A stretch of 64,000 bases of DNA. Origin: CAXXOK01 sp963674895 (GTDB taxonomy: Bacteria > Bacillota > Clostridia > Christensenellales > Aristaeellaceae). The stretch's first letter is position 1, and each line of letters opens with the position of its first letter. Below, piece by piece: positions 34,172-42,727 of the stretch. The stretch covers positions 2,108,001 to 2,172,000 of the forward strand of contig CAXXCY010000003.1 in assembly GCA_963674895.2 (NCBI GenBank), in the 5' to 3' direction. Position numbers and translations under genes: made by a program. The notes beneath the pieces are model-generated. The model was not told the origin of the DNA, searched no databases, and saw nothing but the letters and a program-made list of their open reading frames with translations.

Positions 34172-35413
34172 TTACTCTTTCTTGTCCTGCGCCGCCTGCA
34201 TTGCCGCAGCCATATCCTCGGCCGTCGTATCGCCGGAATACAGAAGCTGCATCTGCTTGAGGAATTCGGACTGCGCGCCGGAGTACATCAGGTCATAATA
34301 GAACGGGAGGGAATCTTCGGCCAGAAGAGCCGCCCACATGGTAAGGTTGGGGTTGGAAACGCCGAGCACGGGCGTCATGTTGGACATGGTATCGGCGAAA
34401 TACTGCGCGCCTTCGGCACTGGAAACATAGTCCAGGAAGAGCTTTGCAGCTTCCTTGTGCTGGCTGGAGGCAACGATCGCCTGGTACTGTCCGACTTCGG
34501 CCGCGCCGTAATGGTGCTCGCCGGCTTTCTGGGTGGGCAGCGAGAAGACGCCTACTTCAAATTCCGGCTCCGCCAGATTGATCGGGCCCATGATCCATTC
34601 GCCGTGCGTCATCATGGCTGCTTTTTCCGTTGCGAAATAGGACGCCGCCTGGTCATAGGTAAGGCCGGCCGCCTCTTTGGAAACGGCGTCGCTGGCGAAG
34701 AAATCCTGCATCTCTTTGAGCGCAGCTACCACAACATCGTCCGTATATTTGGCCGTTCCGTTGTTGATGTTAACAAACAGATCGGGATTCTGGCCGTACA
34801 GGCCCTGCATGAACACCATGCCTTCCTGGCCGGTGGTCCAAGTGTCTTTAATGCCTTGCACGGTCGGCGTTACGCCGGTGGCCGCAATCTTTGAGCAGAG
34901 ATCGAGATACTCTTCGCGGTTGGCGGGAACGGCCCAGCCGTTTGCTTCAAACATGGTTTTGTTGTACACAACGCCAACAACATCCGCTGCAAAAGGAATT
35001 CCGTAGATCTTCCCGTCAGACGTAACGGCGTTCAGCGCGGCCGCGTTGTAAGCGGACAGGAACGCTTCGCCGGTGATATCTTCCAGATATCCGGCATCGA
35101 TATACTGTTGATAATCGCTGGGTTTGATCGTGGTTACGTCAATGCCGTCGCCCGCCAGCAGCTTGATGGCCTGCGTCTGGGAATATTCGCCGCCGGTGTT
35201 CGAACCCATCTGGAAATCGACGGTAATCCAGGGGTACTTGGCCTCAAACCCGTCAATCATATTCTGCGGATAAGCGCCATCCGCGGATTGCACCCAAGTG
35301 TAATACGTAATGGTTACCGGCGTCTGGTCTGTTGCAAGCGCGGTGCCATAGCTTGCCAGCAAGCCGATGGCTAATGCAACTATCAGTAATTTCGTAAAGA
35401 TCCCTTTTTTCAT
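34172..35413 (-). CDS. Sugar ABC transporter extracellular binding protein
   Basis: A 413-residue family-1 (MalE/UgpB-like) binding protein. The leader is MKKGIFTKLLIVALAIGLLA with an ALA-TD cleavage site near residue 27 and no lipobox cysteine. The mature part shows TITYYTWVQSADG, FEAKYPWITVDFQMG and GIPFAADVVGVVYNKTMFEA, typical of the family. AAGGAGG precedes the chosen ATG; a longer frame into the promoter region is rejected. It delivers sugar to the permease pair, and its cargo is inferred from the GH130 gene to be a beta-mannoside. Confidence 0.92.
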   Translation of the reverse strand: MKKGIFTKLLIVALAIGLLASYGTALATDQTPVTITYYTWVQSADGAYPQNMIDGFEAKYPWITVDFQMGSNTGGEYSQTQAIKLLAGDGIDVTTIKPSDYQQYIDAGYLEDITGEAFLSAYNAAALNAVTSDGKIYGIPFAADVVGVVYNKTMFEANGWAVPANREEYLDLCSKIAATGVTPTVQGIKDTWTTGQEGMVFMQGLYGQNPDLFVNINNGTAKYTDDVVVAALKEMQDFFASDAVSKEAAGLTYDQAASYFATEKAAMMTHGEWIMGPINLAEPEFEVGVFSLPTQKAGEHHYGAAEVGQYQAIVASSQHKEAAKLFLDYVSSAEGAQYFADTMSNMTPVLGVSNPNLTMWAALLAEDSLPFYYDLMYSGAQSEFLKQMQLLYSGDTTAEDMAAAMQAAQDKKE

Positions 35414-35498
35414 CAGTGTTTCCTCCTTATGATATTGCATGGACAGCGGTGATTGCACTACAGGACGGCCGTTTCCTATAGTACTATTCAATAACCCC

Positions 35499-35504
35499 AT
35501 TATA
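35499..35504 (-). promoter_or_regulatory. Candidate -10 box of the mannoside transporter operon
   Basis: A TATAAT on the minus strand about 85 bp upstream of the binding-protein ATG, without a good -35 element at 17 bp. An activator-dependent promoter driven by the upstream AraC-type response regulator would look like this. Confidence 0.45.
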
Positions 35505-35561
35505 AGGAGCGCGATGAAAAGGGGTGAAGAATATTTTGTCCGAAAAATAGCATTTCCTTGC

Positions 35562-36905
35562 CTATTTCCTGCTGCGGCTGCTGGGCAGCGTGCCGGTGAA
35601 TTTCTTAAAAACCCGGGAGAAGTAGTTCGGGTCGGTATAGCCGACCTTCGCCGCGATATCCGCTATTTTCAAATCCGAATTCTCCAGCAAATACCGGGCC
35701 TGCTCCATGCGGACCTGCACCGTAAACTGGCTGATCGTCTGCCCGATCAGCTGCTTGAACGTACGGCTCAGATAAGACGGGGATATGTAAAACAGACCCG
35801 CGATTTCCTCCAGGGAAATATCCTGGTCGATATTCTTGCGGATGAGATTGGCCACCTGCTCGCAAAGCACCTTCCGCTCGTTGTCGGCGCGCATGGTCTC
35901 CCTGCAATATGCGATGATGGCGGCTTCCGCTTTCTCCAGTACTTCTTCTACGGAGAAATATAGCAAATCCACCATGTGCAGGTTCATTTCATGCTCGAGC
36001 TTCTCCAGCACAGAATAATTCATTTGCTCATCCGCCTGCAAAACGAGGAGTATATGCGAGACGACGCCGGACAGCGCCTGGAAGCTGATTTTTTCAGCCA
36101 GTGCATCGGCCGTGCGGCGGCGCATTGCCTGGATGATTCTTTCAACCTGCCCCGCTAAAGCGAGTATGCCGATTTTTTTATCGTCCAAGTCCTCCGCCTT
36201 CTGGTCGGACGGTAAATGGCGGTACGTTAAATCGTCGGCCGCCAGGTGCAGGGCGCGCTGGTACATGCTGATCATGCTGTCGTCCGGCTTTTTATAGGCG
36301 GATCCCCACAGCGTTTCGCCTGCGACAGCGCTTTGCAGCTCCGCCAAAGACGCGGAGGCGATATGGCTGCCGAACAGAAAACAGAACAACGAAGGGCGGA
36401 TTTCCTCGATAAAAAGCCCGGGAACATGAAGGCATGCCTTCTGCACATCTTCCAGCGAATGGGGTGTTTTGGTTTTCAGCACCGCCAGCACGGCCGGCGC
36501 TTCGCTGCCGGTCGTACCCTGCAAGCCGAAGGAGTTCTTCCGTTCGCAGGCGGTCATAACGGCGGCGTTGAGCTCGTCCGGGTCGATTGGCTTGAGGAGG
36601 TAGTTGACACTGCCCGCCTTAATGGCTTCCTTGGCATAGTTAAACTCATTATAAGCGCTGACGACGATCGTCTGTATATCCGTATAGTGTTTTTGAATAT
36701 GCTGCAGCAAATAAATGCCGTCTTTCCCGGGGATGCGGATGTCCGTAATCACAAGATCGGGCATCTTCCGCGCAATCAGCTGTACAGCCTCGTCCCCGTC
36801 CTGCGCCTTGCCTACTAGCTCTCCGTTACAGCGGCTCCAGTTGATCATTTTGCATATCCCCTCTAAGATCAACGGATTATCTTCCACTACTAGTATTTTG
36901 AACAT
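35562..36905 (-). CDS. Response regulator, AraC-type output (YesN-like)
   Basis: A 447-residue two-component regulator. The receiver domain has acidic ED at residues 8-9, the phosphoacceptor Asp at residue 55 (LVITDIRIPGKDG), SAY with the switch Ser/Thr near 83, and Lys in NYLLKPID near 105. A 200-residue linker follows. The C-terminal AraC helix-turn-helix pair spans about residues 345-447 (FYISPSYLSRTFKQLIGQTI and IAAKVGYTDPNYFSRVFKKF). It is co-transcribed with the sensor kinase, 26 bp upstream. It probably activates the adjacent sugar transporter operon. Confidence 0.92.
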   Translation of the reverse strand: MFKILVVEDNPLILEGICKMINWSRCNGELVGKAQDGDEAVQLIARKMPDLVITDIRIPGKDGIYLLQHIQKHYTDIQTIVVSAYNEFNYAKEAIKAGSVNYLLKPIDPDELNAAVMTACERKNSFGLQGTTGSEAPAVLAVLKTKTPHSLEDVQKACLHVPGLFIEEIRPSLFCFLFGSHIASASLAELQSAVAGETLWGSAYKKPDDSMISMYQRALHLAADDLTYRHLPSDQKAEDLDDKKIGILALAGQVERIIQAMRRRTADALAEKISFQALSGVVSHILLVLQADEQMNYSVLEKLEHEMNLHMVDLLYFSVEEVLEKAEAAIIAYCRETMRADNERKVLCEQVANLIRKNIDQDISLEEIAGLFYISPSYLSRTFKQLIGQTISQFTVQVRMEQARYLLENSDLKIADIAAKVGYTDPNYFSRVFKKFTGTLPSSRSRK

Positions 36906-36931
36906 TCGGATTCCTCTCTGATCATCCGGCT

Positions 36932-38701
36932 CTACAGGTTTTCTGGAATGCGGATCGTAAACGTTGTTCCCAGCCCCTTTTTGGACGTTACACTGATACC
37001 GGCAGCTTCGCCGAATAGAAGTTTGAGCCGCAGGTTAACGTTGAGAATCCCGATTTTTTTGGATTTCATCTGCTGCTGCAAAAGCTCGTCGCTGGACGAT
37101 GAAAGGATTTTTGATAATTCATCCAGGTCATCCGCCTTCATGCCGCTGCCGTTATCCCGAATGCTCACAACCAGGTCATTTTCGTCCATCATCGCCTGAA
37201 TCGTGATCAGCCCGCCGGATTTTTTCTGGTTGATACCGTGATGAATCGCATTTTCCACCAACGGCTGCAGCATGAACTTGACCACGGATTGTTTCAGGCA
37301 TAGTTCGGGAATATCGTATTCGATGCGGAAGCGATCCTGATAGTTGATCGCCTGCAGGGTAACGTAATTGCGCACATGCATCAGCTCATCGTGAAACGTA
37401 ACAATGTTGGACGTATACTGCATATTGTACTGGAATATTTTCCCAAGGCTCAGAATCATGCGCGAAATATCATGCTCGCCGTGAATCTGGGCCATGCAGT
37501 TGATGGAATCCAGGGAATTATATAGAAAATGCGGCGCGATTTGCGTTTGCAGCGCTTTGAATTCTGCGTCTTTCTGCGCTAAAACCAGTTCCCGCTCTTT
37601 TTCAATATGGTTTTGGATTTCCACCTGCATGGTATTGTAATACATAGCCAGCCGATTGACTTCCCTGAAGGAATCAGTTGTCGGAACAATCTCGTTATAC
37701 TGCCTGTCCCTTGCTGTGCTCATGGCCCCCTCCAGGCGCTCCAGAGGTTTGGAGATCAAGCGGGCGATGGCGATGGCCAGTATGATGAGTACAATGGAAG
37801 CAACAGTGCCAATGATGATGTACAGGTTTGATATCACGGACATTCGGTTGTTGATCAGATCGTTATCCGGGATAACAACATAATTCCAATCAAAGTAGGA
37901 GCTCTTTAGCAGCAGTTCTGTGTGGTTTGCCTTGGACGCCTTGCTGTTCTGATATACGTCAGTCTGCGTGTAAGGAATCAGCATGTTATCATGATCGCGG
38001 CTATTATAAATCACCGTGCCGTCCGGCAGCGTAATCAGAATAGAACCGTATTCCAGCGCCCGGCTCAGTCCTATGATAGCGGCAAAGCTCCTGTATTTCA
38101 AATCGACAATTAAGTATCCGATGATCGAGCCGTCCTTCAGGTTTTTTAGCACTCTTCCGACAGAAAATGCCTTCAGTTTATATGACAGGGCGTTGGACGA
38201 TACTCTCACCCCGAGAATCTGAAAGCGTCCGTCGCCATTCTGCAATTCCTGAATGACTTCTTCATCGGACGGCGTTTCATCCGCAATATTTTCTACTATC
38301 GTGGAAATATAGTTCTCGCTGTTTCCATAAATTTTAATAGAACTAATATCCGTTCTGTATTTATAGATATTTTCGGCGTCCTCCCGAAAACGGATGGAGT
38401 TTAGGGTTAGGTTCGTCAATGACGGATCTTCCAAAAGGATTTCTTGCAGCGTGTCGGACGCGAAAATTTCCAAGGATTCATTGCGCAGTTGAGCAAAATA
38501 AATATCAAGGTTGCGGTCGATACCCTGCACTACAACCGAGTACGTTTCATTAAAGTCATCACGGATTTCCTTTGCAATGGAGCGGTAGGAGTAGCTGATT
38601 AAAAAGAAGATCGGAATAAGGGTAAAAAACACGAAGGAAATAATAATCGTTCCGGATATGCTTTTTCCGATATTATGGGAGCCATGTCTATCTCTGCCCA
38701 T
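36932..38701 (-). CDS. Sensor histidine kinase (YesM-like)
   Basis: A 589-residue membrane kinase. TM1 (about residues 17-36) and TM2 (about 290-312) flank an extracellular sensor domain of some 250 residues that resembles dCACHE. A HAMP region follows (LISKPLERLEGAM), then the His_kinase domain PF06580 with the phosphoacceptor His in QIAPHFLYNSLDSI, and HATPase_c with NAIHHGINQKKSGG, DNGSGM and GIGLxNV-type GILNVNLRLKLLFG. The start is the ATG with AGGAGGGTC just upstream; an earlier ATG 13 codons before is also open. It senses an extracellular sugar or envelope signal and drives the response regulator downstream. Confidence 0.9.
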   Translation of the reverse strand: MGRDRHGSHNIGKSISGTIIISFVFFTLIPIFFLISYSYRSIAKEIRDDFNETYSVVVQGIDRNLDIYFAQLRNESLEIFASDTLQEILLEDPSLTNLTLNSIRFREDAENIYKYRTDISSIKIYGNSENYISTIVENIADETPSDEEVIQELQNGDGRFQILGVRVSSNALSYKLKAFSVGRVLKNLKDGSIIGYLIVDLKYRSFAAIIGLSRALEYGSILITLPDGTVIYNSRDHDNMLIPYTQTDVYQNSKASKANHTELLLKSSYFDWNYVVIPDNDLINNRMSVISNLYIIIGTVASIVLIILAIAIARLISKPLERLEGAMSTARDRQYNEIVPTTDSFREVNRLAMYYNTMQVEIQNHIEKERELVLAQKDAEFKALQTQIAPHFLYNSLDSINCMAQIHGEHDISRMILSLGKIFQYNMQYTSNIVTFHDELMHVRNYVTLQAINYQDRFRIEYDIPELCLKQSVVKFMLQPLVENAIHHGINQKKSGGLITIQAMMDENDLVVSIRDNGSGMKADDLDELSKILSSSSDELLQQQMKSKKIGILNVNLRLKLLFGEAAGISVTSKKGLGTTFTIRIPENL

Positions 38702-39078
38702 ATGACCCTCCTGTTCTAGTGAGATGGCAGGTTCATTCATTTATTGAACATCGTTCTCTTCTGCAATGCCTTTCAAGGTTTCCGTTTTCCTTCTGTACCC
38801 GGTTGTGCGTCAGGTCGTTTGCATAGACAAATGCTAAGGAATTCTTCCTCCATATGGATAAACGTATTTTCTTTATTGATTGTGGTCATTATTGTGCACC
38901 AATCATAATTATACCATTCCATAGTACTTCCTCAATATTGACCTCCACAAATTCCTTTAGCTCATTCATTATATCCCGCGCCCACGAATTTTATAAACTA
39001 TCATACAATATGGCATATTCGAAGTATTTAAGATATGACGCCCTACCTTTATACATTCTTTGTTGCCTTCAATTCCAA

Positions 39079-39118
39079 ATCGTTGAATTTATGCCAAGTT
39101 GGGTTCAAATTCAACGAT
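39079..39118. repeat. Perfect 12-bp inverted repeat
   Basis: ATCGTTGAATTT and its complement, spaced by 16 bp, in the AT-rich interval. There is no T-run. It may be a mobile-element or regulatory remnant. Confidence 0.5.
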
Positions 39119-40801
39119 GTCTGTTCAATGATTGGGTGTAAAATCTATCTCAACAGGCAATTCACCCACATTAAAGAGCTTGCAAACCACCAAAATATCA
39201 TCACTGCAATACAACCAACAGCGCCTGTAACCCTTATATATCAAGGCTTTCGCCATCTTACCAAAAACCATCTATAAACTGTATAGAAAACTGTATAATT
39301 TGTAATGGCTGGATTGCGGCTAAAGAATTATACTTATATCAAGCCCAACTGCGGTACAAACTACTGCTATTTAGTACTCGCTAAAATTATCAATTTTTTC
39401 TTGTTGCAGCAGTATCGGTATTAGAGATTATTTGATACTCCTTTCCCCCAACATAGAATGCATTTCAAATATAAGTTGCTGAATCAGGCATTTGATGAGT
39501 TTTTCCTTTCCTAACTCCTAAGGGTGTTTATAAAAATCAGCAGGATTTCGCCTAAGGCAAGCCTTTCACGGCTGCACATACAGATATGAACTTGCGCTAG
39601 CGGGAACCGGAGAACTGTGCTCGGAAGAGATGGCTGCGTCCGGCGAGCCGATGATAAACAACCCAAAGGTTACCAAAGCATTCAGGCACATATACGGTGT
39701 TTCGTCCAGGAAGGGCACAAAGAAAAGTGGTACACGGCTGAGATTGAAGCTGTACGAAGCAAGTATATCCGGATAATTGATTGTCTTTTTCACCGTAACT
39801 CTAACCGCGGTACCGACAATAGGACTGAACGTTATGCGGTCATGCATGCCTTCGGTATGGATCATGGAGGAGCGGTTCTTAGCCGATACAATTTAGAACA
39901 ATAAAAATACACTAAATCGCAAATGATTCAAATCAATTGTTATTTATTGTCACTTGATATTTCAAAAATTCCGAGTATAATCAATTTCATATCATTTACT
40001 AATGAATATTTATAAATGATGTGAATCTTAGCGTTTTCTGTACAATGTGGTGGGTGTGCGGAAGACGGGATTAAATCACCACGAGCCAAAATACATACAT
40101 AGATGGATGGATGCTCTGATTGATTACTACAGAACTGAAGTTCATTGTTATATAGTAATATGGACTGTACTCCCATTGATGGGTATATGGGAATCAGGAA
40201 ATGCCAGCAAATGATATAAAGCATTTCCGGTACAAGGACATACAAAAAGAAGCATATAAAAGGCTTCTGCTGGAGTCTGAGTCGGTGCATTTCCCAATTC
40301 TATCGAAGCGGTGCTTAATCAATCCCCGATATTTGTATTCGTATGATTATTTTTCAATAGACGCTAAGAATTTAAATAAGCCGTAAAAAAGAGTGCAGGG
40401 GTACACAATGCCAAGCAGTCTTTTTTTTTGCACATTTTTAAATACTATGCGGCCATTATCTGGATATAACTGGCATATTCTGGTATAAATTCCATAGTTT
40501 ATCTTATATTCCTGACACTAACAGAAAATACAATAACAGGGAACAAGGGCAGCCGGCCGTAAGCACTGTTCTTTGCTTGCTATTTCTGGAATCGAAATCA
40601 AAGCGAAATGATCTCCGGTACCAGTTTATGAAAGATCCGCAATCCACATCTTTCAGCGGGTGTGCTCGCTCTCAGACGCCCGGACTTTTTGATACATATG
40701 ACGTTATCCCGTCCCAGTGCAATCCGTAACTCGATCGATACTGTTACCTCATCGATGTTATCTGGAGTGTATCTGTTTTTCGTAAAAGCTTTGGCAACGG
40801 A

Positions 40802-40819
40802 CCGCCCCTTTGGGGGTGG
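40802..40819 (+). promoter_or_regulatory. GC-rich leader hairpin upstream of the NusG-like gene
   Basis: CCGCCCC pairs with GGGGTGG (one G-U) around a 4-nt loop, about 80 nt before the start codon. A compact stem of this kind in a leader is what LoaP-type antiterminators are known to recognise, but the identification is speculative. Confidence 0.3.
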
Positions 40820-40901
40820 ATACTCATTCGCCGACTGCCACTTTCAGCACAGCGCGGAGACAGGGCAAGACCAGACGCAAATACAATTGGAAGGTGGTAG
40901 A

Positions 40902-41525
40902 ATGCAGCTGAATCCAACACCCATATGCAATAAGGCATATGGGTGTATTAATGTCAAGGTCGGTAGTGAAATGAATGCGTCAAAGATGATCAGGAGCATT
41001 TTCCCGGAAGTCGAGGTTCATGCCGTCATGAAGATAAAACATAGGCGCAGTAATGGCGTGCGTTTTTATTCCTATGAGGTCATGGTACCAGGCTACATAC
41101 TATTTTACGCGCCTATGGATATGCAGGTATCAAAATTCCTGGCGCTCACCCCTGTAAACAGCATTTTAAAGTACGATGACTTGGATTGGCACTTGAGGGG
41201 CGACGACTTGCTTTTTACGGAGTGGGTTTTTCAGAATAAAGGGATCATTGGAATTTCCGTTGCCCTGATGGAAAACGATGAGATCAAAATCATCGACGGG
41301 CCTTTGAAACAGATGGAGGGAAAGATCGTCCGGATCAATAAACGGAGCCGGAGCGCACAGGTTATGCTCGGGTTTAAACAGCATGAGTATTATGTCTGGC
41401 TTCCATTTGAATGGATGGAAAAAGCGGCCGAGCGGGATTGTGAAGCCTGTCCGCAAATTGACATAACCATCGGAACAAGAAACTATTTTGACATGGGGAT
41501 CTATACGTACCCTAAACCATGTTAA
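40902..41525 (+). CDS. loaP: NusG-like processive antiterminator (LoaP/UpxY type)
   Basis: A 207-residue specialised NusG paralogue. The NGN domain (about residues 12-110) begins at YGCINVKVGSEMNASKMIRS and includes RFYSYEVMVPGYILFYAPM. The KOW domain (about 135-185) is clear: IIDGPLKQMEGKIVRINKR, then AQVMLGFKQHEYYVWLPFEW. Members of this family bind RNA polymerase and stop it terminating within long operons for polysaccharides or antibiotics. Placement as the first gene of a 23-kb plus-strand glycan operon fits that role. The ATG is chosen with GGAAGGTGG just upstream; a longer upstream frame lacks NusG-like sequence. A perfect hairpin lies in codons 6-15. The loaP symbol is a family-level call. 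Confidence 0.82.
   Translation: MQLNPTPICNKAYGCINVKVGSEMNASKMIRSIFPEVEVHAVMKIKHRRSNGVRFYSYEVMVPGYILFYAPMDMQVSKFLALTPVNSILKYDDLDWHLRGDDLLFTEWVFQNKGIIGISVALMENDEIKIIDGPLKQMEGKIVRINKRSRSAQVMLGFKQHEYYVWLPFEWMEKAAERDCEACPQIDITIGTRNYFDMGIYTYPKPC
40917..40946 (+). promoter_or_regulatory. Hairpin in the first codons of the NusG-like gene
   Basis: ACACCCATATGC and its complement form a perfect 12-bp stem with a 6-nt loop, 15 nt after the A of the ATG. In mRNA it would sit at the edge of the initiating ribosome and could damp translation or act as a binding site for the protein itself (autoregulation). Confidence 0.6.
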
Positions 41526-41554
41526 CCACAAGCCGGTGATTTGGAGGAGAGAAT

Positions 41555-42007
41555 ATGAAAAATCCGAAAATACTTCCCCTGTTTTTTCATCGGTGCAGCA
41601 TGCGGAAAATCCTGGCTGATATGATCGTAGTCATCATCGCCTGTGTTTTTGTATTTGGTATTTTGCCGGAAGCCGTCGCTTTTTTTTCTCTTGCTTCATC
41701 CCATACGACATTCATGCAAAAGCTGATACACTCCGCTCTGGCGTGCGTCTGCGTTTTTGTGTTCCGGATATTGCTGATGGTATATAAGCAGCCCTGGGAT
41801 CACACAAAGACGATTTGCTTTATTCACATTATCGTAGCCGACGCTATGGCCGGCGTCATATTCTATGTCATCTCGGAATTAACGCTGAAATCGGTGTACC
41901 CATTCCTGCTTGAGCTGTCGCTTTTTGCGCTGATCGATATTATCACATTGTTTTATCGTCTTTTTTATAAGGGCCTCAGTGAGGAATATACGTTCACGGA
42001 ACAATAA
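41555..42007 (+). CDS. Stand-alone four-TM domain, CapD/PglF N-terminus-like
   Basis: A 150-residue membrane protein with four helices (about residues 18-40, 55-72, 88-108, 117-135). The layout RKILADMIVVIIACVFVFG, a loop, then VFRILLMVYKQPWDHTKT closely parallels the membrane domain of the CapD-like dehydratase at 60.1-62.2 kb, which reads LAFRFAFSVYRQVWRYATSL at the same place. In large phosphoglycosyl transferases and in PglF/WbpM proteins this domain is normally fused to a catalytic part. Here it is free and precedes the short sugar-phosphate transferase, so it may be a separated partner (inference). GGAGGAG precedes the ATG. Confidence 0.6.
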   Translation: MKNPKILPLFFHRCSMRKILADMIVVIIACVFVFGILPEAVAFFSLASSHTTFMQKLIHSALACVCVFVFRILLMVYKQPWDHTKTICFIHIIVADAMAGVIFYVISELTLKSVYPFLLELSLFALIDIITLFYRLFYKGLSEEYTFTEQ

Positions 42008-42089
42008 CAACGAGCGTATCGGCAACGCTTTGAATATACAAGTGAAAACGGATGCATGCCGGCAGAATACAGATCGGAGGTATTTTCCT

Positions 42090-42725
42090 GTGTTCTATGT
42101 TCCATATGTAAAAAGGATCCTGGACAGTTTGATATCCGGAGTATCGATCGTCATTCTTCTCCCGGTTTTCCTTCTGATCTCCCTATGGATAAAAGCAGAA
42201 TCCTGGGGGCCAGTTCTCTTTAAGCAGAAACGTATCGGAAAGAATAAAAAATGCTTTCAAATATTAAAATTCCGTACGATGCGCGCGGATACACCGGACA
42301 ATATCCCCACACATTTATTACAAAATCCTGATCGCTATATTACACGAAGCGGCCGCTTTTGCCGGAGAACCAGCTTGGACGAATTGCCTCAGCTGTTCAA
42401 CATTCTCGCCGGACAAATGTCGCTGGTCGGGCCGCGTCCGGCGTTGTGGAATCAACAGGATTTAATTACCGAGCGCGACCGGTACGGCGCAAACGACATC
42501 CTGCCCGGTTTAACGGGATGGGCGCAGGTAAACGGCAGGGATGCGCTCACAATTGCCGATAAGGCAAGGTATGACGGGGAGTACTTCAGACGGATGTCAT
42601 TGCCGTTTGATTGGATGTGCTTGTGGAAAACGGTACGCTCCGTACTCAAGTCGGACGGTATTATGGAAGGCTGTTCGATACAAATCCAAGCGGGGGCGGA
42701 ACCGCATAATCCGTTGAGTGACTGA
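42090..42725 (+). CDS. Undecaprenyl-phosphate sugar-1-phosphate transferase
   Basis: A 211-residue bacterial sugar transferase (PF02397, WcaJ/PglC catalytic core), the initiating phosphoglycosyl transferase of the glycan. One re-entrant N-terminal helix (SLISGVSIVILLPVFLLISL) is followed by FKQKRIGKNKKCFQILKFRT, then TSLDELPQLFNILAGQMSLV and GPRPAL, including the catalytic Asp-Glu. The start is a GTG with GGAGG at 9 nt; a longer ATG frame overlaps the preceding gene. It transfers a sugar phosphate from a UDP-sugar to the lipid carrier. The 4,6-dehydratase encoded in this operon may supply the donor. Confidence 0.9.
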   Translation: MFYVPYVKRILDSLISGVSIVILLPVFLLISLWIKAESWGPVLFKQKRIGKNKKCFQILKFRTMRADTPDNIPTHLLQNPDRYITRSGRFCRRTSLDELPQLFNILAGQMSLVGPRPALWNQQDLITERDRYGANDILPGLTGWAQVNGRDALTIADKARYDGEYFRRMSLPFDWMCLWKTVRSVLKSDGIMEGCSIQIQAGAEPHNPLSD

Positions 42726-42727
42726 TT

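Larger units (their letters stand above)
38741..40901. other. Long gene-poor, mostly AT-rich interval
   Basis: Some 2.1 kb between the divergent kinase operon and the polysaccharide operon. Short open frames lack good ribosome sites and family resemblance. Two exceptions stand out. A GC-richer patch at about 39560-39905 reads in several frames like decayed coding sequence, including a C-terminal-looking MHAFGMDHGGAVLSRYNLEQ, which I cannot assign. A 12-bp inverted repeat (39079-39118) is listed separately. Promoters for the downstream operon presumably lie toward the right end, but none is close to consensus. Confidence 0.5.

Noticed and set aside
39566..39865. A 99-codon minus-strand ORF in the GC-richer patch
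   Set aside because: There is no ribosome site and no recognised family; plus-strand frames over the same bases look equally protein-like, so neither is called as a gene.
40201..40386. A 61-codon plus-strand ORF in the AT-rich gap
   Set aside because: Only a weak AGGAA precedes it, there is no recognisable domain, and the surrounding DNA is full of similar chance frames.
40662..40901. An 80-codon N-terminal extension of the NusG-like gene
   Set aside because: It lacks NusG-like sequence, and the NGN domain begins shortly after the downstream ATG, which has its own GGAAGGTGG site.
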